Below the pieces are notes generated by a model that was not told the DNA's origin, did no database searches, and saw only the letters and a list, made by a program, of their open reading frames with translations. The translations under genes and the position numbers were made by a program. A stretch of 64,000 bases of DNA from Desulfosarcina sp. BuS5 (GTDB lineage Bacteria > Desulfobacterota > Desulfobacteria > Desulfobacterales > BuS5): NCBI RefSeq assembly GCF_028752835.1, contig NZ_CP087952.1, positions 3,160,501-3,224,500 of the forward strand. The letters are read 5' to 3'. Below, piece after piece: positions 1-9,538 of the stretch (the first letter of the stretch is position 1; every line of letters starts with the position of its first letter).

Positions 1-1
1 T

Positions 2-1150
2 ATTATCCAAGAGGGTGAAAGCTATCTTGTTGAATTTAAAGAACGGGTAAACAAACCCCTATCCCGTGAATTGACGGCCTTTGCTAATGCCTCAGGCGGC
101 AGAATTTTCCTTGGCGTGGATAATCAGGGTAATGCAAAAGGCATCACAAATTCAAATACACTTCGTTCTCAGATTCAGGATATTGCGTTTAATTGTCAAC
201 CTTCCATTACCGTCTATATTTCTTCCTTTCAAAATGTTGTCATAATTTCAGTGCCTGAGGGTAAAGATAAGCCGTATCAGTGCAGTGACGGTTTTTTTAT
301 CCGCATGGGCGCAAATTCCCAAAAAACGGGCCGAGACCAACTCGTTGAGTTCTTACAGGCTGAAGGAGTTCTTCGCTTTGAAGAACAATATCATCCCCGA
401 TTTAATTTTCAAAAACATTACAATGCTGAGCGATTGAATGCCTTTTTAAGACTTGCCCACATCAGTAAAGAGCTGGATGATGAACCTATTCTTGAAAATC
501 TGGGCGTAGCCGACCGCCTCGACAAAAAATTAAAAATGAAAAACGCGGGTGTTCTGTTTTTCGCCAAGTCCATCGAACTGCTTTGCGAGCAAGCCACTAT
601 TACCTGCGGTACCTTTGAGGGATCAGATCGCTTTCAGGTGGTCAACCGCAAGGACTACCAGGAAGACCTAATCACCAATATCACTCTATCCATGCATTTT
701 ATCCGGCAGGAGCTGCGGGTCAGGTATGAGATGACCGGAAGTCCAAGAAGAAAAGAGATTTATGAGATCCCACTTGATGCGATTCGGGAAGCGCTGGTCA
801 ATGCGGTCTCTCACCGGGATTATCTGAAAACCGGTAGCCACACGACCGTGGAAATTTTTGATGACCGCATCGAAATATCAAACCCCGGTGGTTTGCCGAA
901 AGGATTAACCGAAAAAGAGTTCGGGAAAAAAGCCGTTCGTAGAAATCAGATTATTGCATCCCTTCTGCAACGAGTGGATCTGGTTGAAAACATGGGTACC
1001 GGTATCCATAAAATCTGGCGACTACTGAAGGACGCTGGCTGCCCAGATCCGAAATTTGAGTTTGACAGCTTTTTTACCATTGTCTTTAAGCGGGATACCA
1101 GCGGGGTTTTTCATGTCCTTGAAAAAAAGTTCGGTGAAAACTACGGATAA
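2..1150 (+). CDS. AlbA_2 (Schlafen/RecG-like) putative DNA-binding protein, 5' partial and frameshifted at its end
   Basis: The frame is open from base 2, so the true start lies before the window. The first visible residues (VEFKERVNK, then AFANASGGRIFLGVD) are the AlbA_2 signature of Schlafen-like DNA-binding proteins often annotated as RecG-like helicases or transcriptional regulators. The middle carries the family's C-terminal ATPase-like block, seen in EALVNAVSHRDY and ENMGTGIHKI. After the run of seven A at 1122-1128 the protein reads a short unrelated tail and stops, while the expected winged-helix tail continues in the next frame (separate entry). Such genes often sit beside mobile or defence DNA. 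Function beyond nucleic-acid binding and regulation is not known. The frameshift may be a real mutation or a sequencing error. Confidence 0.8.
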   Translation: MIQEGESYLVEFKERVNKPLSRELTAFANASGGRIFLGVDNQGNAKGITNSNTLRSQIQDIAFNCQPSITVYISSFQNVVIISVPEGKDKPYQCSDGFFIRMGANSQKTGRDQLVEFLQAEGVLRFEEQYHPRFNFQKHYNAERLNAFLRLAHISKELDDEPILENLGVADRLDKKLKMKNAGVLFFAKSIELLCEQATITCGTFEGSDRFQVVNRKDYQEDLITNITLSMHFIRQELRVRYEMTGSPRRKEIYEIPLDAIREALVNAVSHRDYLKTGSHTTVEIFDDRIEISNPGGLPKGLTEKEFGKKAVRRNQIIASLLQRVDLVENMGTGIHKIWRLLKDAGCPDPKFEFDSFFTIVFKRDTSGVFHVLEKKFGENYG

Positions 1151-1322
1151 GATAATAAAACTTATGCGCGAGAATTTTCAGATAACCATTCCTGAACTGG
1201 CAAATGTTCTTGAAATAACGACTCGCGCGATTGAAAAACAAATCGCCAAATTGCAAAAAAACGGGCGGTTAAAGCGCATCGGCCCGCCTAAGGGTGGGTG
1301 TTGGGAAGTTGTGGATGGATAG
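1122..1322 (+). pseudogene. Out-of-frame winged-helix C-terminus of the AlbA_2 gene
   Basis: This frame encodes a helix-turn-helix segment (ITIPELANVLEITTRAIEK, then the closing motif RIGPPKGGCWEV), which is the usual C-terminal end of AlbA_2-domain regulators. It joins the upstream gene by a one-base shift at the poly-A run 1122-1128. The open frame reaches back to 1056, but those codons overlap the AlbA_2 ORF and look like nonsense. Read with the preceding entry, the two make one normal-length protein, so this is a broken tail and not an independent gene. Confidence 0.7.
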
Positions 1323-1402
1323 ACTATAGATCTTCACATATGAATTGATACTAATTGTCATATAAAAAACCCCAGAGAGCGTAAAGTGAAGCTGAACTTA
1401 TA

Positions 1403-4400
1403 ATGCAATATCAAAATCCTGTTGCAGTGGTGAAGATTTCCGGAATATTCCCGGGCGCTGATAATCCGCAAATATTCTGGAACAATATCGTTGACAGGGT
1501 CTATGCAGGCTGTGAAATACCGGCCGGGAGATGGATTGTTGAACCGAATTCCATCTTCAATCCTGAATATACTCCTGACAAAGCAATTTCAAAAAAAGCA
1601 TGCCTGATAACCGATTTCCGATTCGACCCGACAAGCATCGACCTTGAGCCGGAATTATTAAAAAATCTGGATCCGCTTTACCATCTTGTGCTGCAGGCCG
1701 GGCGGGAACTTTTATCAGGCATGGAAACGTTCAAACGCGACCGTACCGGGGTAATCCTGGCCGCCATTGCCCTCCCTACGGATGCAACATCATTAATCAC
1801 CAGAAAAATTCTCGGCAAATCCTTTGAAGATAAACTTTTTGGCGATATTGCAACAAACAGTCTGGATTCCATTTCCGCCCATGAGGCTGTCAATGCCGAC
1901 GTAACCTCCCTGCCGGGAGCAATTCTGGCCGAGGCCTTCGGCCTGGGCGGCGGAACCATGACACTTGATGCGGCCTGTGCTTCATCCATTTATGCCGTTA
2001 AACTTGCCTGCGACAAACTGAACATGCACAGGGCGGACATGATGATAGCAGGCGGAGTCTCACGCCCGGAATCCCTTTATACCCAGATTGGATTCAGCCA
2101 GCTTAAGGCGCTCTCACCTTCAGGAATTTGCGCTCCTTTTGACGAGTTTGCAGACGGACTGGTGGTTGGTGAAGGTGTAGGGATGCTGGTATTGAAAAGA
2201 CTTGAAGACGCTCTGGCGGATAATGACAAAATTTACGGTATTATTCGTGGCACAGGACTTTCAAACGATATCCGGGGAAATCTGCTTGCGCCTGATATAG
2301 AAGGCCAGGTCAGGGCCATGACAGCAGCTTATAAGTCTGCGGGATGGACACCCTATGATGTTGACCTGATTGAATGCCATGGCGCAGGCACGCCGGTGGG
2401 TGATAATACGGAGTTGCTGAGCCTGAGAGAGATGTGGGGCGCATCCGGCTGGTCTAAGGGAGCATCATGCGCCATCGGTTCGGTAAAATCGAATATCGGC
2501 CACCTCTTAACCGGCGCAGGCGCTGCCGGAATGATCAAAACCCTCCTGGCTTTAAAAAATGGAATTATTCCGCCTTCCTGTAATTTTAAACATGCTGCGC
2601 CCCAAAGCCCGCTAAACAATAGTCCCTTTAAAGTGCCGACCGAACCGCAAGAGTGGCGCCGGAGAGCCGGGGATATTCCCCGCCGGGCCGCGGTAAGCGC
2701 ATTCGGCTTTGGAGGCATAAACGGGCACATCCTGTTTGAGGAATGGCGCTCCGATCATCCATCCCCGGCTGCAAGTTCGATTAAAGTGCACCAAAGTAAC
2801 GTTCATCAGGTTAAAAATGATCCGGAACCTGAAATAGCCATCATCGGCATGGACGTCTCCTTCGGCTCTTTAACATCCCTGCGGGAATTTCAGGAGACCA
2901 TTTTTTGTGGAGATTCCGTCATTCAAAAAAGCCCCCCCAACCGCCGGCATGGTTCTGAAAAAATAGCTGAAAAACATCTGGGCCGCAAGATGCCATACGG
3001 CGCTTTTGCTGAAGAGCTCTCGCTTCTGATCGGTGAATTCCGCATCCCTCCCAGGGAAATTCCTGATATACTGATTCAGCAGCTCCTGATGCTGAAGGTG
3101 GCGGACGGAGCAATCAAAAACGCGGGAATCAGCATCAAGAATGAAAATCCGCGCGCCGGAGCGATCATTGGAATAGGGTTTGATTTTGAGACTACCGATT
3201 TTACGGTGCGCTGGAACCTGGCCAATGCAATCTCTGAGTGGAAAAAAAAGAGGGATCTGAATTTTGATGATGAAGAGGCCTGGCTTGCAGAACTGAAGCA
3301 TGAAGCCGGGCCGCCTTTAACCGCCACAAGGACACTGGGCTCCCTGGGCAGCGTGGTTGCCAGCCGCATAGCCCGTGAATTCCGTTTTGGAGGGCCGAGT
3401 TTTTCAGTCTCCGGGGAAGAGACTTCCGGCCTGAAGGCCATCCGGATCGGGATGCAGGCTCTACAAAATCATGAAATCGATCTTGCGCTGGCCGGAGCGG
3501 TTGATCTTTGCGGTGATGTGCGGAGCATAATTACTTTTTCGAAAAGCAGAAAATTATCCGAATCCAAAGAAATATATCCTTTTGATAAAAAGGCCGACGG
3601 GACGCTGCCGGGAGAAGGCGCTGCAGCTATTATTATGAAAAGGCTGGATCAGGCCATGGCCGACGGAGACCGGATATACGCGGTAATCAAAGGCTCCGGA
3701 GCAGCATCAGGCGGCGGCATAAATTTGTCTTCTCTTTCCCAAACCGCATACCTGGCGTCCATGCGCAGGGCTTTTAAGGATGCAGATCTTAACCCTTCGT
3801 CAATTTCTTTTTTTGAAGCCCATGGCAGCGGCGACCCGGATGAGGATAGAATAGAAGCGGAGGCTGCTGAAAATTTTTTTACAGGATCTGATTTACAGCA
3901 ATGCGCCCTTGGTTCGCTTAAACCGAATATCGGTCATACCGGGGCTGCCTCCGGTATGGCATCTGTTGTCAAGGCAAGCCTCTGCCTGTTTCAGGAGATA
4001 ATTCCACCCTTAAGAAATTTTAAAACCCCGGCCTGCCCAAGCCTTGCCAATGGCGCCTGGCATATGCCCATTCAGCCGCAGTACTGGCTCCGCAACCGGG
4101 CTGAGGGCCCGCGCCGCGCCTGCGTGGGAGCCTTGACCAATGACGGAAATGTTGCGCATCTAATCCTGGAAGCTTATGAAAATAATACCGATCCGGATTA
4201 TTTAAGCCAAAGCGATATCAAGAGCCCCATCAAGATTAACAGAGAGCGGAAAAGACCCCTTGGTTTTGAAGATTATGGTCTTTTTATGATTGAAGGGGAT
4301 AGCCCGGAAGAGCTCCTCAACGGCTTGGCAGTATTGAAAAATTTTGTAAAAGAGCCATCCTTTACAACAATTCCTGCCGGCAGAGTTGCCGGTCAATGGT

Positions 4401-7400
4401 ATCTGCAATGCGGACATAATCCTCATAAAAAACTGGGCCTGGCCATATCCGCAAAAGATATTCGTGAGCTTGAATTATATATTAATGATGCTGAAAAAAC
4501 AGTTCTCACAGAGACTTTAACCAGAATCGGCATCCGGGGCGGGGTGGCTTATGCGCCTGAACCGCTCGGGCCGGACGCAGAAACAGCTTTTGTTTTTCCG
4601 GGTTCCGGGAATCATTATCTCGGAATGGGCCGGGAGTTGGGAACAAGATGGCCGGAGATTCTGCGCGGCATGGATCAAAAAACCGGGCATCTTAAAACCC
4701 AACTCATACCGGAGCGCTTTGTACCATGGCGGGCATCCTGGCCTGGGGAATGTACGGGGGACTGGAAAGAAAAGGCCTTGCAGGAGATAGAATCGAATGC
4801 ACTTAATATGATCTTCGGACAGGTTGTGCACGGCGGGGTTGTTTCAAATCTGGTCAGAAGTTTTGGAGTCAAGCCGGATGCTGCTATCGGCTACAGCCTG
4901 GGCGAATCTGCCGGGTTTTTTGCGCTGGATGCCTGGCCAGACCGGGGTGAAATGCTCAAAAGGATGCGGCAGACCCGGCTATTTACCACCGAATTGGCCG
5001 GGCCATGCCATGCTGCCCGTCAGGCCTGGGATATTCCCGGCAAGGGTGATCTTGACTGGCATGTTGCCGTTGTTAACAAACCGGCCGGGCCGGTTCGGGA
5101 GGTTATTGCCGATTTGCCTGAAACCAGGCTCCTGATTATAAATACTCCGAACCAGTGCGTGATCGGCGGCATAAAAAAATATGTTGAAGCAGCGATCAAA
5201 CGGCTGAAATGCGACTCTGTGGCGTTAAAAGGTATTGTAACCGTGCATTGCGACGCAGCCGAACCTGTGGCCGAAGCTTATCGGGCTTTGCATCTTTTTT
5301 CTGTTAATACAAATAACAAGATAAAATTTTACAGTTGCGCTTCCGGCCGGGTAAACAAACTTACTACAGAGAGCGCGGCCGACTCAATCCTGAACCAGGC
5401 TTTGCACGGTTTTGATTTTAATAAAACCATTAACCAGGCCTACCAGGACGGAGTCAGGATCTTTCTTGAAATGGGACCCCATGCTTCCTGCACCGGCATG
5501 ATCTCTTCCATACTGGGAGACAGACCGCACCTTGCTGTCTCGGCCTGCTCAAGATATGAAGCCGATCATCGCACAATCATCAAATTGCTCGGCGCTTTGG
5601 TGGCTGAAAGGGTGGCCTTTAATCCTGATCTGCTTTACGGCGAATCTTCGTACCCGCCGGTTTTAGTCAAAGCCGAAAAATCAGGCAGGGAGATCAAACT
5701 GCTGATCGGAAAAAAAGCCCCTCAACCGCATCTGCCGGAGACTAAAACCAGACCTCAAAAAATCATCGCAAAGGCTGAACCTGTTGAAAAGCACGTCAAA
5801 AGCTTGTCACCCTTTGCAGGCCTGGCGGATTCAATGCTCAAAACTGTCTATGCCACCGCCGGTGCGCATCAAACCTTTCTTGAGTTTGCCGATTTTAATA
5901 CCAAAGCATATGCCGAAACCCTTACCTTTCAAAACCGGCTGCTTGAAAAAATGATCGCCGCAGGAGAGCTTCCATCCTTAGTAGTTGAGCCTCCTGAGCG
6001 GGAGATTGCATTTTCAAGAGAAATGTGCCTGGAGTTTGCAACCGGCTCGGTTGCCGCAGTTCTTGGTCCTGAATTTGCGGTAGTTGACACCTGCAAAGCC
6101 AGGGTGCGACTGCCGGATGAACCCCTGATGCTGGTTGACCGCATAATTTCCATTCAAGGAGAAAAAGGGTCAATGGGATCGGGTCGCATTATCACGGAAC
6201 ATGATGTCCTCCCCGGAGCCTGGTATCTTGATGGCGGCCGGGCGCCGGTATGTATCTCTGTTGAAGCCGGCCAAGCCGACCTTTTTCTCTGCTCTTACCT
6301 TGGTATCGATCTTGAGATAAAAGGAACCAGAACATACAGGCTCCTGGATGCAACCGTAAAATTTCACAGCGGATTGCCCCTGGCCGGCGATTTGTTGAGA
6401 TATGAAATTGAAATCGAAAAATTTATCCGCCAGGGCGCAACCTATATGTTTTTCTTTAATTTCAAAGGTACGACAAATGGCCGACTCCTTATCACAATGA
6501 CAAATGGCTGCGCAGGTTTTTTTACGGAAGAAGAGGTGAAGAATTCCGGCGGTATAATCCTTACAAATGAAGATCCGGAACCCACGCCGGGTCAGGCAAA
6601 ATCAAAGCCGCAGCTATGGAAAACCCTGGCGCCTGCTGCAACGGAAGCCTATGACGATGCCGCGGTTGAAGAACTGCGCCAGGGTAATCCATCCGGCTGT
6701 TTTGGGAAGCTTTTTGAAAACAAAGAGATACCATCATCATTGAGACTTCCCGGGGGAAGGATGAGCCTCATCAACCGGGTTCCGGCCCTCGATCCCAACG
6801 GCGGCCGCTTCGGCCTCGGGTTGATCCGGGCTGAAGCAGATATCCATCCGGATGACTGGTTTCTCACCTGCCATTTTGTGGATGACATGGTTATGCCCGG
6901 CACACTGATGTATGAATGCTGCGCCCACACCTTAAGAATTTTTGTCCAGCGGATGGGCTGGATACACGATAAAACCGATGCATGTTACGAACCGGTGGTC
7001 GGCATAGAGAGTATTTTAAAATGCAGAGGCCCTGTTACCCCACAAACAAAGCATGTGATCTATGAGGTCGAAATCAAGGAGGCCGGTTATAACCCCGAAC
7101 CCTATGTGACAGCAGACGCGTACATGTATGCCGACGGTCAGATGATTGTGATGTTTAAGGATATGTCGCTGCGAATGTCCGGCATAACTGAACAAGATCT
7201 GGAAAAATTCTGGTCAATTGAAAAAAAATTACCGCCGTTAAAGCTGAAAACCGAACTCTTTTCTAAAAAAAGGCTGATAGCTTTTGCAAGCGGCAACCCT
7301 TCCGAGGCCTTTGGTGAAAAATATCGTCCTTTTGACAATCAAAGATTTATTGCACGGCTTCCGGGTCCCCCCTTCCTGCTCATTGACCGTATCACCAGGA

Positions 7401-8392
7401 TAGAGGCGGAGCAGTGGCAGCTTAAAGCGGGCGGCTGGATTGAAGCCGAATATGATATTTCTGACACAGCCTGGTATTTCAAAGCCGACCGGTCAACAGT
7501 ACTCCCTTTCAGTTTCCTGCTTGAAATCGCGCTCCAGCCCTGTGGATGGCTGGCGGCCTATATGGGATCAGCCCTGAAAAGCAAGCATGACCTTAAGTTC
7601 CGGAACCTGGACGGCAATGCGGTTCTCCACAGAAATCTTTACTGCCATTCAGGAACGCTTATGGTCAGAACCAAACTGCGCCAGGTTTCAGAAGCCGGCG
7701 ACATGATCATCGAACAGTTTGATTTTCAGGTGTTTCAGGGCGGAGAAATTGTATATGAAGGTGATACAACCTTCGGCTTTTTTACCGAAAAAGCGCTTGC
7801 AATGCAGACCGGGCTTCCGGATGCTGGCAACAAGATTTTTGATAATCATAACCCTGCCCAGCCCGGCATTATTAAAGACCTTGTTCTTGCTGATCTGGAA
7901 CCCTTTACGCCTGATGCTTGTGATAATTACCGAATTGATTCTTCATCGCCACTGGCCATGCCTGCCAAGGCCTTAAAGATGATAGACGAAATAGACCTTT
8001 ATATTCCTGACGGCGGACCTAATGGTTTGGGATTTATCCGCTCTTCAAAACAGGTTGACCCGGATGAATGGTATTTTAAAGCCCACTTTTTACATGACCC
8101 GGTTATACCCGGATCTCTTGGCATAGAATCATTTTTGCAGCTTCTGAAATTCATGGCCCTGCAACGCTGGAATCATTTGGCCGATACCCATCGATTCGAA
8201 CTAATCACATCCGCCAAACAGACTTGGACCTACAGGGGCCAGATTCTTCCCGAAAACCGCTGCATAGAAGTAGAAGCTGTTATAACAGGAATAGATGAGG
8301 AGCCTCCAGCCATCCATGCAGACGGATTTCTTAAAATTGACGGGCTTTATATATATAAGGTTGATGGGTTGGGTATAAAACTTGTAATATAA
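1403..8392 (+). CDS. PUFA-synthase-type megaenzyme subunit (PfaC/Pfa3-like), KS-CLF-AT-DH-DH
   Basis: A 2329-residue multidomain protein. The ketosynthase (about 1-460) has its triad at C192 (DAACASS), H326 (ECHGAGT) and H367 (NIGHL). The second KS-like domain (about 475-925) is a chain-length factor: the cysteine position is E673 while the two histidine motifs remain. An acyltransferase (about 1060-1400) has the nucleophile S1165 in GYSLGES. Two FabA-like double-hotdog dehydratases follow (about 1560-1910 and 1980-2329), with H1824 in CHFVDDMVMPG and H2228 in AHFLHDPVIPG. This order is known from the third subunit of myxobacterial-type polyunsaturated fatty acid synthases; marine PfaC lacks the AT. 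I see no ACP, ketoreductase or enoylreductase, so it must work with partners in trans. Its neighbours are not lipid genes. The product could be a PUFA or another secondary lipid. Confidence 0.88.
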   Translation: MQYQNPVAVVKISGIFPGADNPQIFWNNIVDRVYAGCEIPAGRWIVEPNSIFNPEYTPDKAISKKACLITDFRFDPTSIDLEPELLKNLDPLYHLVLQAGRELLSGMETFKRDRTGVILAAIALPTDATSLITRKILGKSFEDKLFGDIATNSLDSISAHEAVNADVTSLPGAILAEAFGLGGGTMTLDAACASSIYAVKLACDKLNMHRADMMIAGGVSRPESLYTQIGFSQLKALSPSGICAPFDEFADGLVVGEGVGMLVLKRLEDALADNDKIYGIIRGTGLSNDIRGNLLAPDIEGQVRAMTAAYKSAGWTPYDVDLIECHGAGTPVGDNTELLSLREMWGASGWSKGASCAIGSVKSNIGHLLTGAGAAGMIKTLLALKNGIIPPSCNFKHAAPQSPLNNSPFKVPTEPQEWRRRAGDIPRRAAVSAFGFGGINGHILFEEWRSDHPSPAASSIKVHQSNVHQVKNDPEPEIAIIGMDVSFGSLTSLREFQETIFCGDSVIQKSPPNRRHGSEKIAEKHLGRKMPYGAFAEELSLLIGEFRIPPREIPDILIQQLLMLKVADGAIKNAGISIKNENPRAGAIIGIGFDFETTDFTVRWNLANAISEWKKKRDLNFDDEEAWLAELKHEAGPPLTATRTLGSLGSVVASRIAREFRFGGPSFSVSGEETSGLKAIRIGMQALQNHEIDLALAGAVDLCGDVRSIITFSKSRKLSESKEIYPFDKKADGTLPGEGAAAIIMKRLDQAMADGDRIYAVIKGSGAASGGGINLSSLSQTAYLASMRRAFKDADLNPSSISFFEAHGSGDPDEDRIEAEAAENFFTGSDLQQCALGSLKPNIGHTGAASGMASVVKASLCLFQEIIPPLRNFKTPACPSLANGAWHMPIQPQYWLRNRAEGPRRACVGALTNDGNVAHLILEAYENNTDPDYLSQSDIKSPIKINRERKRPLGFEDYGLFMIEGDSPEELLNGLAVLKNFVKEPSFTTIPAGRVAGQWYLQCGHNPHKKLGLAISAKDIRELELYINDAEKTVLTETLTRIGIRGGVAYAPEPLGPDAETAFVFPGSGNHYLGMGRELGTRWPEILRGMDQKTGHLKTQLIPERFVPWRASWPGECTGDWKEKALQEIESNALNMIFGQVVHGGVVSNLVRSFGVKPDAAIGYSLGESAGFFALDAWPDRGEMLKRMRQTRLFTTELAGPCHAARQAWDIPGKGDLDWHVAVVNKPAGPVREVIADLPETRLLIINTPNQCVIGGIKKYVEAAIKRLKCDSVALKGIVTVHCDAAEPVAEAYRALHLFSVNTNNKIKFYSCASGRVNKLTTESAADSILNQALHGFDFNKTINQAYQDGVRIFLEMGPHASCTGMISSILGDRPHLAVSACSRYEADHRTIIKLLGALVAERVAFNPDLLYGESSYPPVLVKAEKSGREIKLLIGKKAPQPHLPETKTRPQKIIAKAEPVEKHVKSLSPFAGLADSMLKTVYATAGAHQTFLEFADFNTKAYAETLTFQNRLLEKMIAAGELPSLVVEPPEREIAFSREMCLEFATGSVAAVLGPEFAVVDTCKARVRLPDEPLMLVDRIISIQGEKGSMGSGRIITEHDVLPGAWYLDGGRAPVCISVEAGQADLFLCSYLGIDLEIKGTRTYRLLDATVKFHSGLPLAGDLLRYEIEIEKFIRQGATYMFFFNFKGTTNGRLLITMTNGCAGFFTEEEVKNSGGIILTNEDPEPTPGQAKSKPQLWKTLAPAATEAYDDAAVEELRQGNPSGCFGKLFENKEIPSSLRLPGGRMSLINRVPALDPNGGRFGLGLIRAEADIHPDDWFLTCHFVDDMVMPGTLMYECCAHTLRIFVQRMGWIHDKTDACYEPVVGIESILKCRGPVTPQTKHVIYEVEIKEAGYNPEPYVTADAYMYADGQMIVMFKDMSLRMSGITEQDLEKFWSIEKKLPPLKLKTELFSKKRLIAFASGNPSEAFGEKYRPFDNQRFIARLPGPPFLLIDRITRIEAEQWQLKAGGWIEAEYDISDTAWYFKADRSTVLPFSFLLEIALQPCGWLAAYMGSALKSKHDLKFRNLDGNAVLHRNLYCHSGTLMVRTKLRQVSEAGDMIIEQFDFQVFQGGEIVYEGDTTFGFFTEKALAMQTGLPDAGNKIFDNHNPAQPGIIKDLVLADLEPFTPDACDNYRIDSSSPLAMPAKALKMIDEIDLYIPDGGPNGLGFIRSSKQVDPDEWYFKAHFLHDPVIPGSLGIESFLQLLKFMALQRWNHLADTHRFELITSAKQTWTYRGQILPENRCIEVEAVITGIDEEPPAIHADGFLKIDGLYIYKVDGLGIKLVI

Positions 8393-8424
8393 CAGGGTTA
8401 TCATCATAGATTATTTGAAAAACG

Positions 8425-8554
8425 TATCCTATTCAAATTTCGGGGTAAACGCTGTTTAATCTTAAAAATTAAATTATGAGCATTAATAAAAACAGTAAGT
8501 TATAATAATATTTATTGATACCATAAAATTCTACCCCGGAATTTGAATATGATA
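8425..8554. repeat. MITE-like inverted-repeat element
   Basis: Arms 8425-8447 and 8532-8554 are inverted repeats of 23 bases with two mismatches, separated by about 84 AT-rich bases without an ORF. The element fills the gap between the megasynthase and the toxin-antitoxin pair. It may be a non-autonomous mobile element or a long transcript hairpin; no flanking target duplication is obvious. Confidence 0.55.
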
Positions 8555-8631
8555 CTGAAAAACTGTGTTTTATATGTTAAATTGTAATTTATTATAAACT
8601 ATAAGGCTATAAAATATAATGGAGAAAACTA

Positions 8632-8874
8632 ATGCCAATCATTTCATCTGAAGGACAAATTTTAATCCCAAAGTTTGTACGTGATGTCTTGAGTATTTCC
8701 TCTGGAGATGAAGTTGATTTCCAAATTTCCGGTAATCAAGTTTTTCTATGTAAAAAAAAACATAAAAAAAAATCTTTTCGCAAATATTTTGGAGATCTTT
8801 CAAATCTTCAGGGAGCAAACCCCGATAAAATTATTGAGGAACTGAGAGGAAAGTCTGATGATATCAGCAGTTGA
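8632..8874 (+). CDS. AbrB/MazE-type antitoxin
   Basis: An 80-residue protein whose first 45 residues match the SpoVT-AbrB swapped-hairpin DNA-binding domain (EGQILIPKFVRDVLSISSGDEV). A lysine-rich linker and a short acidic tail follow, which in this family binds the toxin. A GGAG ribosome site lies 7 bases before the ATG. It overlaps the next gene by 17 bases, the usual antitoxin-first arrangement. It probably represses its own promoter. The partner toxin is frameshifted, so this may be an orphaned antitoxin. Confidence 0.8.
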   Translation: MPIISSEGQILIPKFVRDVLSISSGDEVDFQISGNQVFLCKKKHKKKSFRKYFGDLSNLQGANPDKIIEELRGKSDDISS

Positions 8875-9303
8875 TACTAATGTACTGCTGGATATCCTTA
8901 TTCCAAATGCAGATTATGCGACACCTTCTTTAGAAACACTTGAAATATTGTCTGAACAGGGCAGTCTTGTTATTTCCGAAATGGTGTTTGCCGAACTCTC
9001 CTCCCAGTTCCTTTCTTTGGAAGAACTCAGGACATTTTTAGATGAAACAGATATTAAATTTGTAAATTCTCCTGATAAGGCTCTTTATGAGGCAAGCCTT
9101 GCCTGGAAAAAATATCTTGAAAATAGAAAAAAAATCAAAAATGCCCTCATTGCGGAAAAATATTACCAGGCAGAATTCATATTATCAGCGATTTTATCAT
9201 CGGTGGTCATGCGATAAAATGTGCTAATCAGCTTATCACAAGAGACCGTGGTTTTTACCGAGTTTATTTTAAAGGCCTTAAAATCATTGATCCAACGCAA
9301 TAA
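8858..9303 (+). pseudogene. PIN-domain (VapC-like) toxin with a one-base deletion
   Basis: The first frame (8858-9217, 119 residues) opens with the PIN signature AVDTNVLLDI (acidic residue D6) and has E41 in SEMVFAEL. It derails after FILSA. From 9190 the next frame supplies the missing end: DFIIGGHA, then TRDRGFYRVYF and KIIDPTQ, stopping at 9303. Adding one base after GC at 9188-9189 would restore ILSADFIIGGHA. Without it the product loses the C-terminal acidic residues needed for Mg-dependent RNase activity. Either the toxin is dead or the base is a sequencing error. Confidence 0.8.
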
Positions 9304-9304
9304 T

Positions 9305-9538
9305 GTAACCGTTCACGGTTACAAGCGGCATAATTTCCTGTTTATAAATTGAATCTCAGGCCATCAACGTAAGGCGGGACAGCTACTTTGGTGGATTCGT
9401 CGCTTACGCTCCTTAATCCACCCTACGGTTCAAAAGCAACGTAAGTTTGTAGGGTGGATTAAGCGAAGCGAATCCACCGAAACCTGCTGTATTTTTCAAC
9501 CGTTAACTGTGAACCTATAACCGTGAACGGTTACAAAA
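9305..9538. repeat. Repeat cluster: two GTAACCGT palindromes around a GTAGGGTGGATTAAG hairpin
   Basis: Near-palindromes at 9305-9322 and about 9519-9534 share arms GTAACCGT and ACGGTTAC. Between them, 9390-9426 and 9449-9478 form an imperfect inverted repeat with arms beginning GGTGGATTCG and GTAGGGTGGATTAAG. The whole cluster separates the broken toxin from the truncated transposase. The 20 bases at 9519-9538 recur exactly at 31088-31107. Confidence 0.6.

Noticed and set aside
1678-8407. Many antisense and alternate-frame ORFs inside the megasynthase gene
   Set aside because: They are shadows of a long coding frame with strong domain homology, and none shows a recognisable domain or ribosome site.
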